Source of the DNA: Nocardia iowensis
Lineage (GTDB): Bacteria; Actinomycetota; Actinomycetes; Mycobacteriales; Mycobacteriaceae
Assembly: GCF_019222765.1 (NCBI RefSeq)
Contig: NZ_CP078145.1
Location: 4,278,001 to 4,342,000 of the forward strand
Direction: 5' to 3'
DNA length: 64,000 nt
Every line of letters begins with the position of its first letter. Positions within the stretch are counted from its first letter, which is position 1. Position numbers and translations under genes: made by a program. The notes under the pieces are model-generated. The model saw only the letters and a program-made list of their open reading frames with translations, was not told the origin of the DNA and searched no databases. Below, one piece after another: positions 35,418 through 46,147 of the stretch.

Positions 35418-36251
35418 GTGACCGGCGCGGCGCAGTGGGCACGCGGAGGCATGTCGATCGGCTCCGTGCTCGACCTGCTGCGTCCAGACTTTCCGGACAT
35501 CACCATCTCGAAGATCCGCTTCCTGGAAGCGGAGGGCCTGATCCGGCCGGAGCGCACGCCCTCGGGCTACCGCAGATTCTCCGTCGCCGACTGTGAACGG
35601 CTCCGGTTCGTGCTGACCGCGCAACGCGATCAGTACCTGCCGCTGAAGGTGATCAAGGAACAACTCGAAGCGATCGACAGCGGTGCGGCGACGCTCGGCG
35701 TGCGGGAAGCCCGCGCCCGGGCGCACTCCGGCCGTGCCGGTGGCTCGGAGTCGGCGCCCTCGGTGTCCGACTCCGAGCACCACACCGAGTCTGGCGGGAA
35801 CCGGAACGGTGCCGCGGCACCGAGGAGGCTCGGCGTGGTCCCCAGTGAGATTTCCCCGGACGATCTGCGGTTCGATCACGAAATCCGGCTCACCCGCGCT
35901 GATCTGCTGGCCCAGGCCGAGATCGACGAGGCGTTCCTCAACGACCTGATCCGGGCCAATCTGATCACCCCCGGTGCCGCCGGATTCTTCGACGGCGACG
36001 CGGTGACGCTGGCCAAAACCGCCAAGGCGATGGCCGAATTCGGTTTGGAGGCACGGCATCTGCGGGCCTTCAAGCTGGCCGCGGATCGGGAGGCCGCGCT
36101 GGTCGCGCAGATCGCCGCCCCCATCGCGAAGAGCCGCGACGCGGGTGCCCGCGCCAGAGCCGAAGAAACGGTGCGCGAACTCGCGGCGCTGTCGCTGACG
36201 TTGCACACCTGCCTGGTGAAGTCGTCGGTGCGGACGTCGCTGGGCGGCTGA
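35418..36251 (+). CDS. ftsR: FtsR, MerR-family cell-division regulator
   Basis: A 277-residue MerR-like protein. The N-terminal winged helix reads MSIGSVLDLLRPDFPDITISKIRFLEAEGLI, then RPERTPSGYRRFSVADCERLRFVL. After a Gly/Ser-rich linker (around residues 95-140) comes a second, conserved domain with DLRFDHEIRLTRADLLAQAEI. The family (Rv1828 in mycobacteria, FtsR in Corynebacterium) activates ftsZ and affects division. GTG 35418 is the likely start. The 18-bp repeat array just upstream may affect its expression. Confidence 0.88.
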   Translation: MTGAAQWARGGMSIGSVLDLLRPDFPDITISKIRFLEAEGLIRPERTPSGYRRFSVADCERLRFVLTAQRDQYLPLKVIKEQLEAIDSGAATLGVREARARAHSGRAGGSESAPSVSDSEHHTESGGNRNGAAAPRRLGVVPSEISPDDLRFDHEIRLTRADLLAQAEIDEAFLNDLIRANLITPGAAGFFDGDAVTLAKTAKAMAEFGLEARHLRAFKLAADREAALVAQIAAPIAKSRDAGARARAEETVRELAALSLTLHTCLVKSSVRTSLGG

Positions 36252-36423
36252 ACATCCCGCTGAACCGGTGACACAAAATCGCTGTCATGTTTCGGTCGTC
36301 CAACACGCCGATTTCGGCTTGCACACCGATCGCTGCACGCGCGTGGGTTCGCCTAGACTCGTGGTACGGCGAGCTGGGCGGTGGTCGTGCCGGGCGGCCG
36401 GCGAGTATTTGGGAGGCAGTGCG

Positions 36424-36577
36424 ATGAGTGAGCGAAGCGAGCGAATCATGTCACAGCGTGCATCGCGCGTGCCGGGGCCGAGCGGGAGCGAGGTGCGGGC
36501 ATGAGGGAGCGAAGCGAGCGAACCATGTCACAGCGTGCATCGCGCATGACGGAGCCGAGCGTCAGCGAGGCGCGGTC
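36424..36577 (+). repeat. Two tandem 77-bp repeats ahead of the BFN gene
   Basis: Copy 1 is 36424-36500 and copy 2 is 36501-36577, about 88 percent alike by eye. Each begins ATGAG(T/G)GAGCGAAGCGAGCGAA. The BFN start ATGAGTGAAATG at 36578 is in phase with them and looks like the beginning of a third copy. GAGCGAAGCGAGCGAA elements of this kind occur in many actinomycete chromosomes just before start codons. Confidence 0.85.
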
Positions 36578-37051
36578 ATGAGTGAAATGCGTGTGATCGG
36601 CATTCGTGTCGAGCAGCCACAGAATCAGCCCGTGCTGTTGCTCCGCGAGGTGTCGGGGGATCGGTACCTGCCGATTTGGATCGGGCAGGCCGAGGCCACC
36701 GCGATCGTGCTGGAGCAGGAAGGGGTCACGCCGATCCGGCCGCTGACTCACGATCTGATCAAGATCCTGATCACCGAGCTCGGGCACACCCTCAAGGAAG
36801 TGCGCATCGTCGATCTGCAAGAGGGGACCTTCTACGCGGATCTGGTGTTCGAGAACGACCTGCACGTCTCGGCCCGGCCGTCAGATTCGGTAGCGATCGC
36901 CTTGCGGGTCGGTTGCCCCATCTATGCCGAGGAACCGGTGCTCGAGGAAGCCGGGCTGGTCATGCCGGACGAGCGCGAGGACGAGGTGGAGAAGTTCAAG
37001 GAATTCCTGGAGTCGGTCTCGCCCGACGACTTCAAGGCCACCGACAGCTGA
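36578..37051 (+). CDS. Bifunctional nuclease (BFN/DUF151) domain protein
   Basis: 157 residues, the orthologue position of Rv1829. It begins MRVIGIRVEQPQNQPVLLL. The conserved core YLPIWIGQAEATAIVLEQEG, then RPLTHDLIKILITELG, is the BFN domain known from plant and thermophile nucleases that cut DNA and RNA; the bacterial role is unclear. The C-terminal part is acidic. ATG 36578 is preceded by GCGAGG. An in-frame GTG at 36428 exists, but the added 50 residues are just the translated 77-bp repeats, so I reject it. Confidence 0.88.
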   Translation: MSEMRVIGIRVEQPQNQPVLLLREVSGDRYLPIWIGQAEATAIVLEQEGVTPIRPLTHDLIKILITELGHTLKEVRIVDLQEGTFYADLVFENDLHVSARPSDSVAIALRVGCPIYAEEPVLEEAGLVMPDEREDEVEKFKEFLESVSPDDFKATDS

Positions 37052-37278
37052 ACCGGCCCCATCCGCCGCCGCGTGGGCGGTAAACGAGGCTGAACTAGAG
37101 GTCGAGAGTTTAACCGCGCGTCGCGTTTGGCTCGATGATGGTGCTCCCTGGACAATCAAGGGGAGTAATCTCGATAGTTGGGCCACGTCCGTTTTGGCCA
37201 GATCGTCAGCACAGCAGTGGTCGAAACGGAGCCGGGTCATCGATGAGGCTAGCCGTCGGCGAAGCAAGGGAGTGGTCA

Positions 37279-37836
37279 GTGGCAGAGCAACCGCAGGATG
37301 TCGTACAGCCAGGCCTGTTCCCGGATGACTCGGTTCCCGACGATCTAGTCGGCTATCGGGTTCCCAGTGCATGCCAGGTGGCCGGGATCACCTACCGGCA
37401 GCTCGACTACTGGGCGCGCACCGGATTGGTGGTGCCCTCCATCCGTAGCGCCGCGGGCTCGGGGAGCCAGCGGCTGTACTCGTTCAAGGACATCCTGGTC
37501 CTGAAGATTGTCAAGCGGCTGCTCGACGCGGGCATCTCGCTACAGAACATCCGGATCGCGGTCGACCATCTACGCAGCCGCGGGGTGCAGGACCTTGCGG
37601 GCATCACCCTGTTCTCCGACGGTACCTCGGTGTACGAGTGCACCTCGGCCGAGGAGGTAGTTGATTTACTGCAGGGCGGGCAGGGTGTCTTCGGTATTGC
37701 GATCAGCGGCGCCATGCATGAACTCACCGGCGCGATCGCCAATTTCCCCGCGGAGCGCGCGTCCGCGGTGACCGAGCGGCCGGAGGACGAGCTGTCCTAC
37801 CGGCGCAAGGCTCGGATGAGCCGCAAGACTGGCTAA
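37279..37836 (+). CDS. MerR-family transcriptional regulator (Rv1830-like)
   Basis: A 185-residue MerR protein, paralogue of ftsR two genes upstream. The DNA-binding part is PSACQVAGITYRQLDYWARTGLVVPSIRSAAG, then QRLYSFKDILVLKIVKRLLDAGISLQNIRIAV. No metal-binding cysteines are seen, so it is not a metal sensor. GTG 37279 has AAGGGAG upstream; earlier in-frame sequence is not protein-like. The 227 bp before it are gene-free and probably hold its own promoter. The gene order matches Rv1828-Rv1830. Confidence 0.87.
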   Translation: MAEQPQDVVQPGLFPDDSVPDDLVGYRVPSACQVAGITYRQLDYWARTGLVVPSIRSAAGSGSQRLYSFKDILVLKIVKRLLDAGISLQNIRIAVDHLRSRGVQDLAGITLFSDGTSVYECTSAEEVVDLLQGGQGVFGIAISGAMHELTGAIANFPAERASAVTERPEDELSYRRKARMSRKTG

Positions 37837-37850
37837 ACGTAGCTAACAGA

Positions 37851-37898
37851 CACAACACCCCACCTCCCCGGCAAAGCACAGGGTAGTGGGGTGTTGTG
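37851..37898 (+). terminator. Long-stem terminator after the MerR gene
   Basis: CACAACACCCCAC pairs perfectly with GTGGGGTGTTGTG (13 bp) around a 22-base loop, 15 bp past the MerR stop. It separates the garA-ftsR block from the riboswitch-controlled gcvP. Confidence 0.75.
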
Positions 37899-38118
37899 CT
37901 ATGTGGCACCTGGTTTTTCGCGGGTAGGGAAGCGCCGCGCGAGCTTCGGCTCGGTCTACTCGGAACGTCCGAAAACATTGCATTAAGTAGATATGGGCAT
38001 CTAACTATATTGCTCACTGAAACACCCGCGCACCTCGCGTGACGAGGGCGACACAGCCGGGAGGGGACCGGTGGCGCGTTCTGGCGTGTCATCGGCTTAA
38101 ACTGGGAGCGCGCCAACG

Positions 38119-38318
38119 CCGTGCGGGAGAGTCCCGGGTTCGACAGAGTCCGGGCGCCGAAGGAGCAGCACCTCCCCGTCAATCTCTCAGGCATCAGGGA
38201 CCGTGCGGGCTTGGGCGCCTCTGGAAAGCGGTGGCTTCGAGCTGCCCGCCCATGGGGAAAGGGGCTCGGCCACGGTCGCGGCATCCGAATCTCTCAGGCG
38301 CCACGACAGAGGGGGAGG
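38119..38318 (+). promoter_or_regulatory. Tandem glycine riboswitch controlling gcvP
   Basis: Aptamer 1 (about 38119-38229) has all consensus blocks in order: GCGGGAGAG, GCCGAAGGAGCA, AATCTCTCAGGC, AGGGACCG and TCTGGAAAG. Aptamer 2 (about 38230-38318) has GGGGAAAG and a second AATCTCTCAGGC with ACGACAGAGGGGG, but its middle GCCGAAGGAGCA arm is lost or very short. Glycine binding is expected to switch on gcvP; the GTG start lies 50 bases after the second aptamer. Confidence 0.92.
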
Positions 38319-38368
38319 GCTGGTACCCGTCGACCGCAGGTCGACCCGCCCGACCCATGGGAGCTGCC

Positions 38369-41188
<2,820 letters not shown>

Positions 41189-41213
41189 CGGCGGTAGCGA
41201 CGATTCGCCACAT

Positions 41214-41245
41214 ACCCACTGACCTGCCGCAGGAAGTCAGTGGGT
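41214..41245. terminator. Terminator between gcvP and the VWA gene
   Basis: ACCCACTGAC pairs with GTCAGTGGGT around a 12-base loop which itself can pair. It lies between the convergent gcvP and VWA genes, 25 bp after gcvP. Confidence 0.7.
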
Positions 41246-41254
41246 GTGCGGCTG

Positions 41255-42925
41255 TCAGGGTGTGGTCAGCGCCTGGACGACGGCGGAACCGAATTTGATG
41301 TCGTCGGAGGTGGCGACGCGGGTATAGGTGCCGCCGGTCTGCTGGGAGATGCTTTGCAGGGTTTGCGTGCCGGTGCCGCCGATCACGATGATGTCCACCC
41401 GGACCGGATGATCGCGGTCGATCGCGGCGGTCATATCGCTGGCGAGTTTCGCGCCGGTGACGGTGGAGTCGTCGTCGGGTCCGTCGGTGATCAGCAGGAC
41501 CGAATTGGTGCGGCCCGGTTTATATCCGGCGATCGCGTTCTTGTAGGCGGCGATCAGGGACGGGTAGGCCTGGTCGGGCCGGAGGTCGTCGGCACGGATG
41601 GCGTTGAGCGCGGTGCTGACCTTGGTGCGCTGTTCGTTCGTGAGCTGGGCGGTGGCGGCCTGCACCTTGTAAGGCGTTGTGCCGTCCAGGTTTTTGCCGA
41701 ACGTCCAGACGCCGAGTCCGAACTCCGGTGGCATCACGGTCATCGTCGAGTTGAGTGCGGCGACGACATTCGCGAGCCGGGTCATCGAACCGTCGGTGGT
41801 CGACATGGAGGCCGAGACATCCACGAGGACAGTGGATTGCACGCCGAGCACCGGGTTGGCGAGAGTGGCACGGACTTTGTCGAGTGCGGCCCGTGGTGGT
41901 GTGGGGGTGGTGGCGGCGGGCGGGGCGGTGAAGCCGGCTGCGATGAACGCCTGCGCTTGTTCGGGCGCGCGCAGGAAGTCCGCGAAGAGTCCGCCGATCA
42001 GGTTCTGCGTCTTGTCCACCCACGGTCCGGACATCAGCGCCGCCGGGTGCTCGGCGATCGGCGCGGCACCCGCCGGACGGAAGACGGTCAGTCCCGCTTG
42101 GGTTTTCACCTGCTGTTCGGTGGCGGCGACCGCGTGCACGGTGGCCGACTGTGGCGCTCCGGCGATGATGCCGAACGCCGCGGCGGTGTCCGGTGCGTCG
42201 GGCGCGTCGGCGGCGAGCCCGGAGATCGCCGAGATGGCCTGCCCGGATTGCGCGGCCTGCTCGCTGAGTGGTTCGGCACCCGATACGGCGGAGCCGACCG
42301 CGGCGGCCGCGGCCAGGGTGGCATCACCCGGCGGCAACGCCATTCGCAAGCCGCCCCAGCCGGACAGACCGACATCGTCGAGCGAACCTTGTTGCAGGCG
42401 TGGCAGATCGGCCCAGCCGACCTTGGCTTGTTCGAGTGCGCCGCGCAATTCGTCCGGCACCGCGAGCACGATCGGGCTGGCCGCAATCGGCGCTGGCGTG
42501 CCTTCGATGATCCCGGGCACCCGCATCGATTCGATCGAGCGGGTCGAATCGGGAATCCACAGCACCGGCTGCGGGCCGAGGGTCTGGTCCCACGGCTTGT
42601 TGTCGGTGAATGCCGCGACGATCGCGGCGGACGGTTGCGCGGTCACCACCACCTGGGCGCAGTGATCACGCACCCGGGGTTTGGTCGCGTTGTACCGATC
42701 GGCGGCGGCGCGGACCTGCGTGGCGATGTCCGGATCGGCGGTCACGTAGAGCGTCGCGGGGCCGGAGACGCACTCCGCCGCCGCGGCGCTGTCCTCGTCG
42801 GCCGCCCTGTCTCGTAGCTGAAACCACGCGACGACCCCCGCGACCAGCAGCACGATGGCCACCACTGCGATAACCGGACCTTTGCTGACGCCCCGGGATC
42901 TGGTTCCGCTGCGATGTGTGCCCAC
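41255..42925 (-). CDS. Membrane-anchored substrate-binding/VWA-domain protein
   Basis: 556 residues. One hydrophobic helix near the N-terminus (VIAVVAIVLLVAGVVAWF) anchors it, and the rest is probably outside. The first half resembles an extracellular solute-binding domain (ATLYVTADPDIATQVRAAADRYN ... PWDQTLGPQPVLWIPDS). The C-terminal half is a von Willebrand A domain with MIDAS start DVSASMSTTDGS and a later LLITDGPDD. Such fusions are common in actinobacteria; the role is unknown. The GTG at 42925 is the likely start. It is a single gene convergent with gcvP. Confidence 0.8.
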   Translation of the reverse strand: MGTHRSGTRSRGVSKGPVIAVVAIVLLVAGVVAWFQLRDRAADEDSAAAAECVSGPATLYVTADPDIATQVRAAADRYNATKPRVRDHCAQVVVTAQPSAAIVAAFTDNKPWDQTLGPQPVLWIPDSTRSIESMRVPGIIEGTPAPIAASPIVLAVPDELRGALEQAKVGWADLPRLQQGSLDDVGLSGWGGLRMALPPGDATLAAAAAVGSAVSGAEPLSEQAAQSGQAISAISGLAADAPDAPDTAAAFGIIAGAPQSATVHAVAATEQQVKTQAGLTVFRPAGAAPIAEHPAALMSGPWVDKTQNLIGGLFADFLRAPEQAQAFIAAGFTAPPAATTPTPPRAALDKVRATLANPVLGVQSTVLVDVSASMSTTDGSMTRLANVVAALNSTMTVMPPEFGLGVWTFGKNLDGTTPYKVQAATAQLTNEQRTKVSTALNAIRADDLRPDQAYPSLIAAYKNAIAGYKPGRTNSVLLITDGPDDDSTVTGAKLASDMTAAIDRDHPVRVDIIVIGGTGTQTLQSISQQTGGTYTRVATSDDIKFGSAVVQALTTP

Positions 42926-43067
42926 GGTGCACAGTGTATGTACAGCGGCGGCCAGGTGTACGTCCGCATCCGCTCCGGGCCGTGCGCGGGTGTGCCGCGA
43001 GTGGTCCGCCTGGCCGTGCCGCGCGGAAACGCCCGCCGTCGTGCCCGGGCCGGCACGACGGCGGTGG

Positions 43068-43343
43068 TCACGGGCGGATCAGCTGCCCACGGTCGAACTC
43101 GTGGCCGCCCCAGACCCCGGACTGGCCGGTCCGGGCGGCGAAGTCGCCACAGGCCGCGCGGATCGGGCAACCCGCGCAGACTTCGCGGGCGTATGCGAAG
43201 TCCTGCGACGGGTACGGGAACCAGGCCTCATGGTGCGGGTCGCCGCGGCAGGCGGCTCGGTGCCACTCTCGGGAGTCCGAGAGCGGGAGTAGCTCGGCCA
43301 GGGTCAGCTCCACGACGGCGGTGGTCTCGGTGCGAACGGTCAT
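43068..43343 (-). CDS. WhiB-family iron-sulfur regulator
   Basis: 91 residues. The four cluster-binding cysteines are Cys32, Cys56, Cys59 and Cys65 (C-x23-C-x2-C-x5-C), and the G(V/I)WGG turn is at residues 76-80 (GVWGG). WhiB proteins bind a [4Fe-4S] cluster sensitive to O2 or NO and work with the primary sigma factor. The basic tail after GVWGG is short (HEFDRGQLIRP) compared with DNA-binding members, so it may act mainly through sigma contact. It lies about 140 bp from the VWA gene. Which WhiB group it belongs to is not clear. Confidence 0.9.
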   Translation of the reverse strand: MTVRTETTAVVELTLAELLPLSDSREWHRAACRGDPHHEAWFPYPSQDFAYAREVCAGCPIRAACGDFAARTGQSGVWGGHEFDRGQLIRP

Positions 43344-43543
43344 CGCGATCCTCTCCCTTCTCGGCTGGTCAGGTGGTGGCGAGCTGCTTCCGGCGCCCGG
43401 TCGGCGATCGACTCGGCGGCTCCGGCCGTCAGCAGCACGATGGCCCGGTCGGCGGTTGGTGCCGCGAGGTCGGCGGCATGACGGAAGGGCATGGGAATCA
43501 CCATGTTTCGAGAGAGTCGAGCGGTATTGCGGGGTTTCGGCGG

Positions 43544-43669
43544 TCAGTTACCGGCCGGGAGGTGGCCGTCTTCGCGTGGACTGCACAGCTGCCGGTCGAA
43601 CGCGGGTTTCTTGCTCGACAACCGTTGGGCCGCATCGATATTCGCCCGAGTCGACTGCATCGGAAGCAT
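43544..43669 (-). CDS. Possible small protein, 41 residues
   Basis: An ATG at 43669 with a very strong GGAGGAGG site seven bases upstream opens a 41-residue frame: MLPMQSTRANIDAAQRLSSK, then a short part with one cysteine and a GHLPAGN end. The ribosome-binding site is the best argument that it is real. It is on the same strand as whiB, 200 bp further upstream. I recognise no family. It fills part of the roughly 490-bp gap between the cyclase operon and whiB. Confidence 0.4.
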   Translation of the reverse strand: MLPMQSTRANIDAAQRLSSKKPAFDRQLCSPREDGHLPAGN

Positions 43670-43790
43670 CGCCACCTCCTCCTCTCCGCATGCTCGTGGG
43701 ATCACCGCTACTCGGTGATCATCGTTGAAACCCATGGTGACATAACGGACCTGCCGCTGTCGGGTCATTTATTTCGGCAGGACCGACGAC

Positions 43791-43819
43791 GAAGGCCCCC
43801 TCGGGGAGAGGGGGCCTTC
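43791..43819 (-). terminator. Terminator of the catabolic operon
   Basis: GAAGGCCCCCTC pairs perfectly with GAGGGGGCCTTC (12 bp) around GGGGA. It lies 12 bp beyond the stop of the cyclase gene. Confidence 0.8.
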
Positions 43820-43831
43820 GGAGTTGGCTCG

Positions 43832-44623
43832 CTAGTCGAGGAAGGCGACGACGCGCGCGGGTGCCGCACTCGTGCCGATCAGCTTGAGCGGGAAGAACCC
43901 GACGGTGAAGCCGGTCAGCGGCAGGGCGGCGAGATTGTCGAGCTGTTGCACGATGAAGGCCTCCTTGTCGCGGATGGCGTAGTGGCCGTCCCAGATTTCC
44001 TTCCGGTCACCGGTCTGCCGGAAAGCCTGCACCATCACCGGGATCGGCCGGTCCCAGCCGATGGCGTCGGTGCCGAGGATCTTGGCGCCTTGATCGGCGA
44101 GGAACCGGGTACCCGCGCCGGACATTCCCGGATAGCTGAAATAGGCCGGATCGCTGATCGGGAACCGTTCCTGACCGGTGCGGATGAGGACGGCGTCGCC
44201 GGGCTCGATGTCGCGTCCGGTCGCCGCGATCGCCGACTTCAGCGCCTCCACCGGGATGGCCGCGCCCGGCCGGGCCCATTCGCGCACATCGAGCACCATG
44301 CCGGGGACGAACAGTTCGGACAGCTCGATATCGCTGATGGTCCGGGCCGGCCTGCCCTCGCTGGTGCTGCCCGAATGCCAGGGTGCGTCGACGTGAGTGC
44401 CGCAGTGGGTGCCGAAGTCGTTGAGCACCTCGCCTGCCATGCCCTCGCCATCCGGAAGATCGTCTTCGGTGCAGCCGAAGAGCTCGAGCATCATGTCGCG
44501 GCCGGTGTCGGTGTGCGAATACCACTGCACCGTCGGGCCGACGATCGCGGCCAAGGCGGGCATCGGCACGGCCTCGCGGAACGCGGGGTCCATGGGGTAG
44601 GTGAGGTCGATCAAGCGCGTCAT
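43832..44623 (-). CDS. Cyclase family protein (kynurenine-formamidase-like fold)
   Basis: 263 residues. The metal-binding motif HCGTHVDAPWH (residues 73-83) is the HxGTHxDxxxH signature of the cyclase/KynB family of zinc hydrolases. The C-terminal LPLTGFTVGFFPLKLIGTSAAPARVVAF closes the fold as usual. ATG 44623 has AGGAAGG and overlaps the CoA ligase stop by 4 bases, so it is the last gene of the FAH-thiolase-ligase-cyclase operon. A ring-opening or amide/lactone hydrolysis step is likely; kynurenine formamidase itself is not suggested by the neighbours. Confidence 0.8.
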   Translation of the reverse strand: MTRLIDLTYPMDPAFREAVPMPALAAIVGPTVQWYSHTDTGRDMMLELFGCTEDDLPDGEGMAGEVLNDFGTHCGTHVDAPWHSGSTSEGRPARTISDIELSELFVPGMVLDVREWARPGAAIPVEALKSAIAATGRDIEPGDAVLIRTGQERFPISDPAYFSYPGMSGAGTRFLADQGAKILGTDAIGWDRPIPVMVQAFRQTGDRKEIWDGHYAIRDKEAFIVQQLDNLAALPLTGFTVGFFPLKLIGTSAAPARVVAFLD

Positions 44624-46119
44624 TGCGGGCCTTCCTGTAGTGAAATACGTTTTCTCAGTTCGGTTTTCAGGACCTTGCCGTAGCCGTTGCGGGGTAGTTC
44701 GGCGACGAAGTGGTATTCGCGTGGGCGCTTGTATCGAGCGAGCCGGTCCAGGCAGTGCGCGTCGAGCTCGGCCGGTGTCACGGCGGTCGCCGGGACGATG
44801 AAAGCGACCGGGAGCTCGCCCCATTCGGCGTCGGCGCGGCCGACGACCGCGGCCTCGGCGACCGCCGGGTGGGTGAGCAGCGATTCCTCGATCTCGCGCG
44901 GATAGATGTTCGACCCGCCCGAGATGATCAGGTCCTTCGCGCGGTCGACCAGCGTGAGACGACCTCGCGAGTCGAACCAGCCGAGATCGCCGGTGTGCAA
45001 TCGACCGTCGCGCAGCGTGGTGCGGGTCGCCTCGGGGTTGCGCCAGTAACCGGCCATGACGGTGTCGCCACGGACCACCACCTCACCGACCTCGCCGTGC
45101 GGCAGGAACTCGCCGGACGGACCGACAACGTCGACCTGGACGCCGGTGCGGGCGTGGCCGACGGTCATCAACCTGCCGTCGCTGGGCAGTTCGGCGTGTT
45201 CGTCCGGCGTGAGATGGGTGATGGTGCAGGGTGATTCGCCTTGACCGAAGGCTTGCCACAGTCGCTGCGCGCCGAAACGCGCGACCACTCGGCGTAGATC
45301 GTCGACGTAGGTCGGTGCGCCGCCGTAGAAGATGCGTCGCACCTGCGGAATGAGCTCGTCGGCGAAGAGTTCCGGATCGAGCAGGCGCCGCAGGATGGTC
45401 GGTACCGCGAAGAAGGTCACCGGGCCGAAGGCGGTGAGTGCTTCGGCCAGGGTGCGCGCGTTCACGGCACCGTCGCGCGGTAGCACGTTGGTGCGGCCGC
45501 GTGCGACGGACACGATCCCGAACAGGCCGCCCGCATGCGACATCGGGGTCAGATGCAGCAGCGAGGCGTCGGCGGCGTCGCCGAGGTCGGCCAGTGCGCT
45601 CAGGGTCGCCGCCATCAGGTTGCGATGGGTCAGCGTCGCGCCTTTGGATCTGCCCGTTGTCCCGCTGGTGTAGAAGAGCCAGGCGGGGTCTTCGGGACCG
45701 ACGAGGGCGGGCGGTTGTGCGCTACCGGCTTCGCCTGCCGCACTGCGCAATTCCATTACGTCGAGGCAGGGCACTGTCTCCGGTGCGGTGAGATCGGCGG
45801 TGGTGACGCAGAGCTCGGCGCCACTGTCGGCGATGAGCTGCTCGAACTCGCGCCGATGCAGGCGCGGGTTCATCGGCACGGCCACCAGCCCGGACCACCA
45901 TGCGGCGAACAACACGGGCAGGTAGTGCGGAGTGTTGTTCATTGCCAACGCGATTCGATCGCCCGGTCGCAAACCGCGTTCGCGCGCGAGATATCGCCCG
46001 ATCGCGCTCGCCGTGCCCGCGAGTTCGGCGTAGGTATAGACGACCTCGTCGCCGTGGCCGATCGCGGGCCGGTCCGGCTCGCGGAGTGCGGACTGATACA
46101 ACAGGATTGCGGTGTTCAC
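44620..46119 (-). CDS. Acyl-CoA synthetase (AMP-forming)
   Basis: A 499-residue ANL-superfamily ligase that activates a carboxylic acid as its adenylate and then the CoA thioester. The P-loop-like motif is FYTSGTTGRSKGATLTHRN, followed by FFAVPTILRRLL and YGGAP. GRLHTGDLGWFDSRGRL and DRAKDLIISGGSNIYPREIE form the hinge, and GYGKVLKTELRK carries the C-terminal catalytic lysine. GTG 46119 has AGGGGG upstream. It is coupled to the cyclase gene by a 4-base overlap and follows the thiolase with a 28-bp gap. The substrate acid is unknown. Confidence 0.88.
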   Translation of the reverse strand: MNTAILLYQSALREPDRPAIGHGDEVVYTYAELAGTASAIGRYLARERGLRPGDRIALAMNNTPHYLPVLFAAWWSGLVAVPMNPRLHRREFEQLIADSGAELCVTTADLTAPETVPCLDVMELRSAAGEAGSAQPPALVGPEDPAWLFYTSGTTGRSKGATLTHRNLMAATLSALADLGDAADASLLHLTPMSHAGGLFGIVSVARGRTNVLPRDGAVNARTLAEALTAFGPVTFFAVPTILRRLLDPELFADELIPQVRRIFYGGAPTYVDDLRRVVARFGAQRLWQAFGQGESPCTITHLTPDEHAELPSDGRLMTVGHARTGVQVDVVGPSGEFLPHGEVGEVVVRGDTVMAGYWRNPEATRTTLRDGRLHTGDLGWFDSRGRLTLVDRAKDLIISGGSNIYPREIEESLLTHPAVAEAAVVGRADAEWGELPVAFIVPATAVTPAELDAHCLDRLARYKRPREYHFVAELPRNGYGKVLKTELRKRISLQEGPQ

Positions 46120-46147
46120 GCCGCCCCCTGCGCCGTGTGGTGTGACT

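Noticed and set aside
36428..36577. N-terminal extension of the BFN protein by 50 residues from GTG 36428
   Set aside because: It is only the translation of the 77-bp tandem repeats; ATG 36578 has its own ribosome-binding site and the standard N-terminus.
38140..38160. A tRNA-like GGTTCGA box
   Set aside because: It lies inside the first glycine aptamer, and no acceptor stem or anticodon arm can be drawn.
38039..38368. N-terminal extension of GcvP into the upstream region
   Set aside because: The sequence is a glycine riboswitch; GcvP proteins start at the RSFADRHIG block.
42914..44683. A 589-codon plus-strand frame across whiB and the cyclase gene
   Set aside because: Runs antisense to two well-supported genes; Arg/Gly-rich and motif-free.
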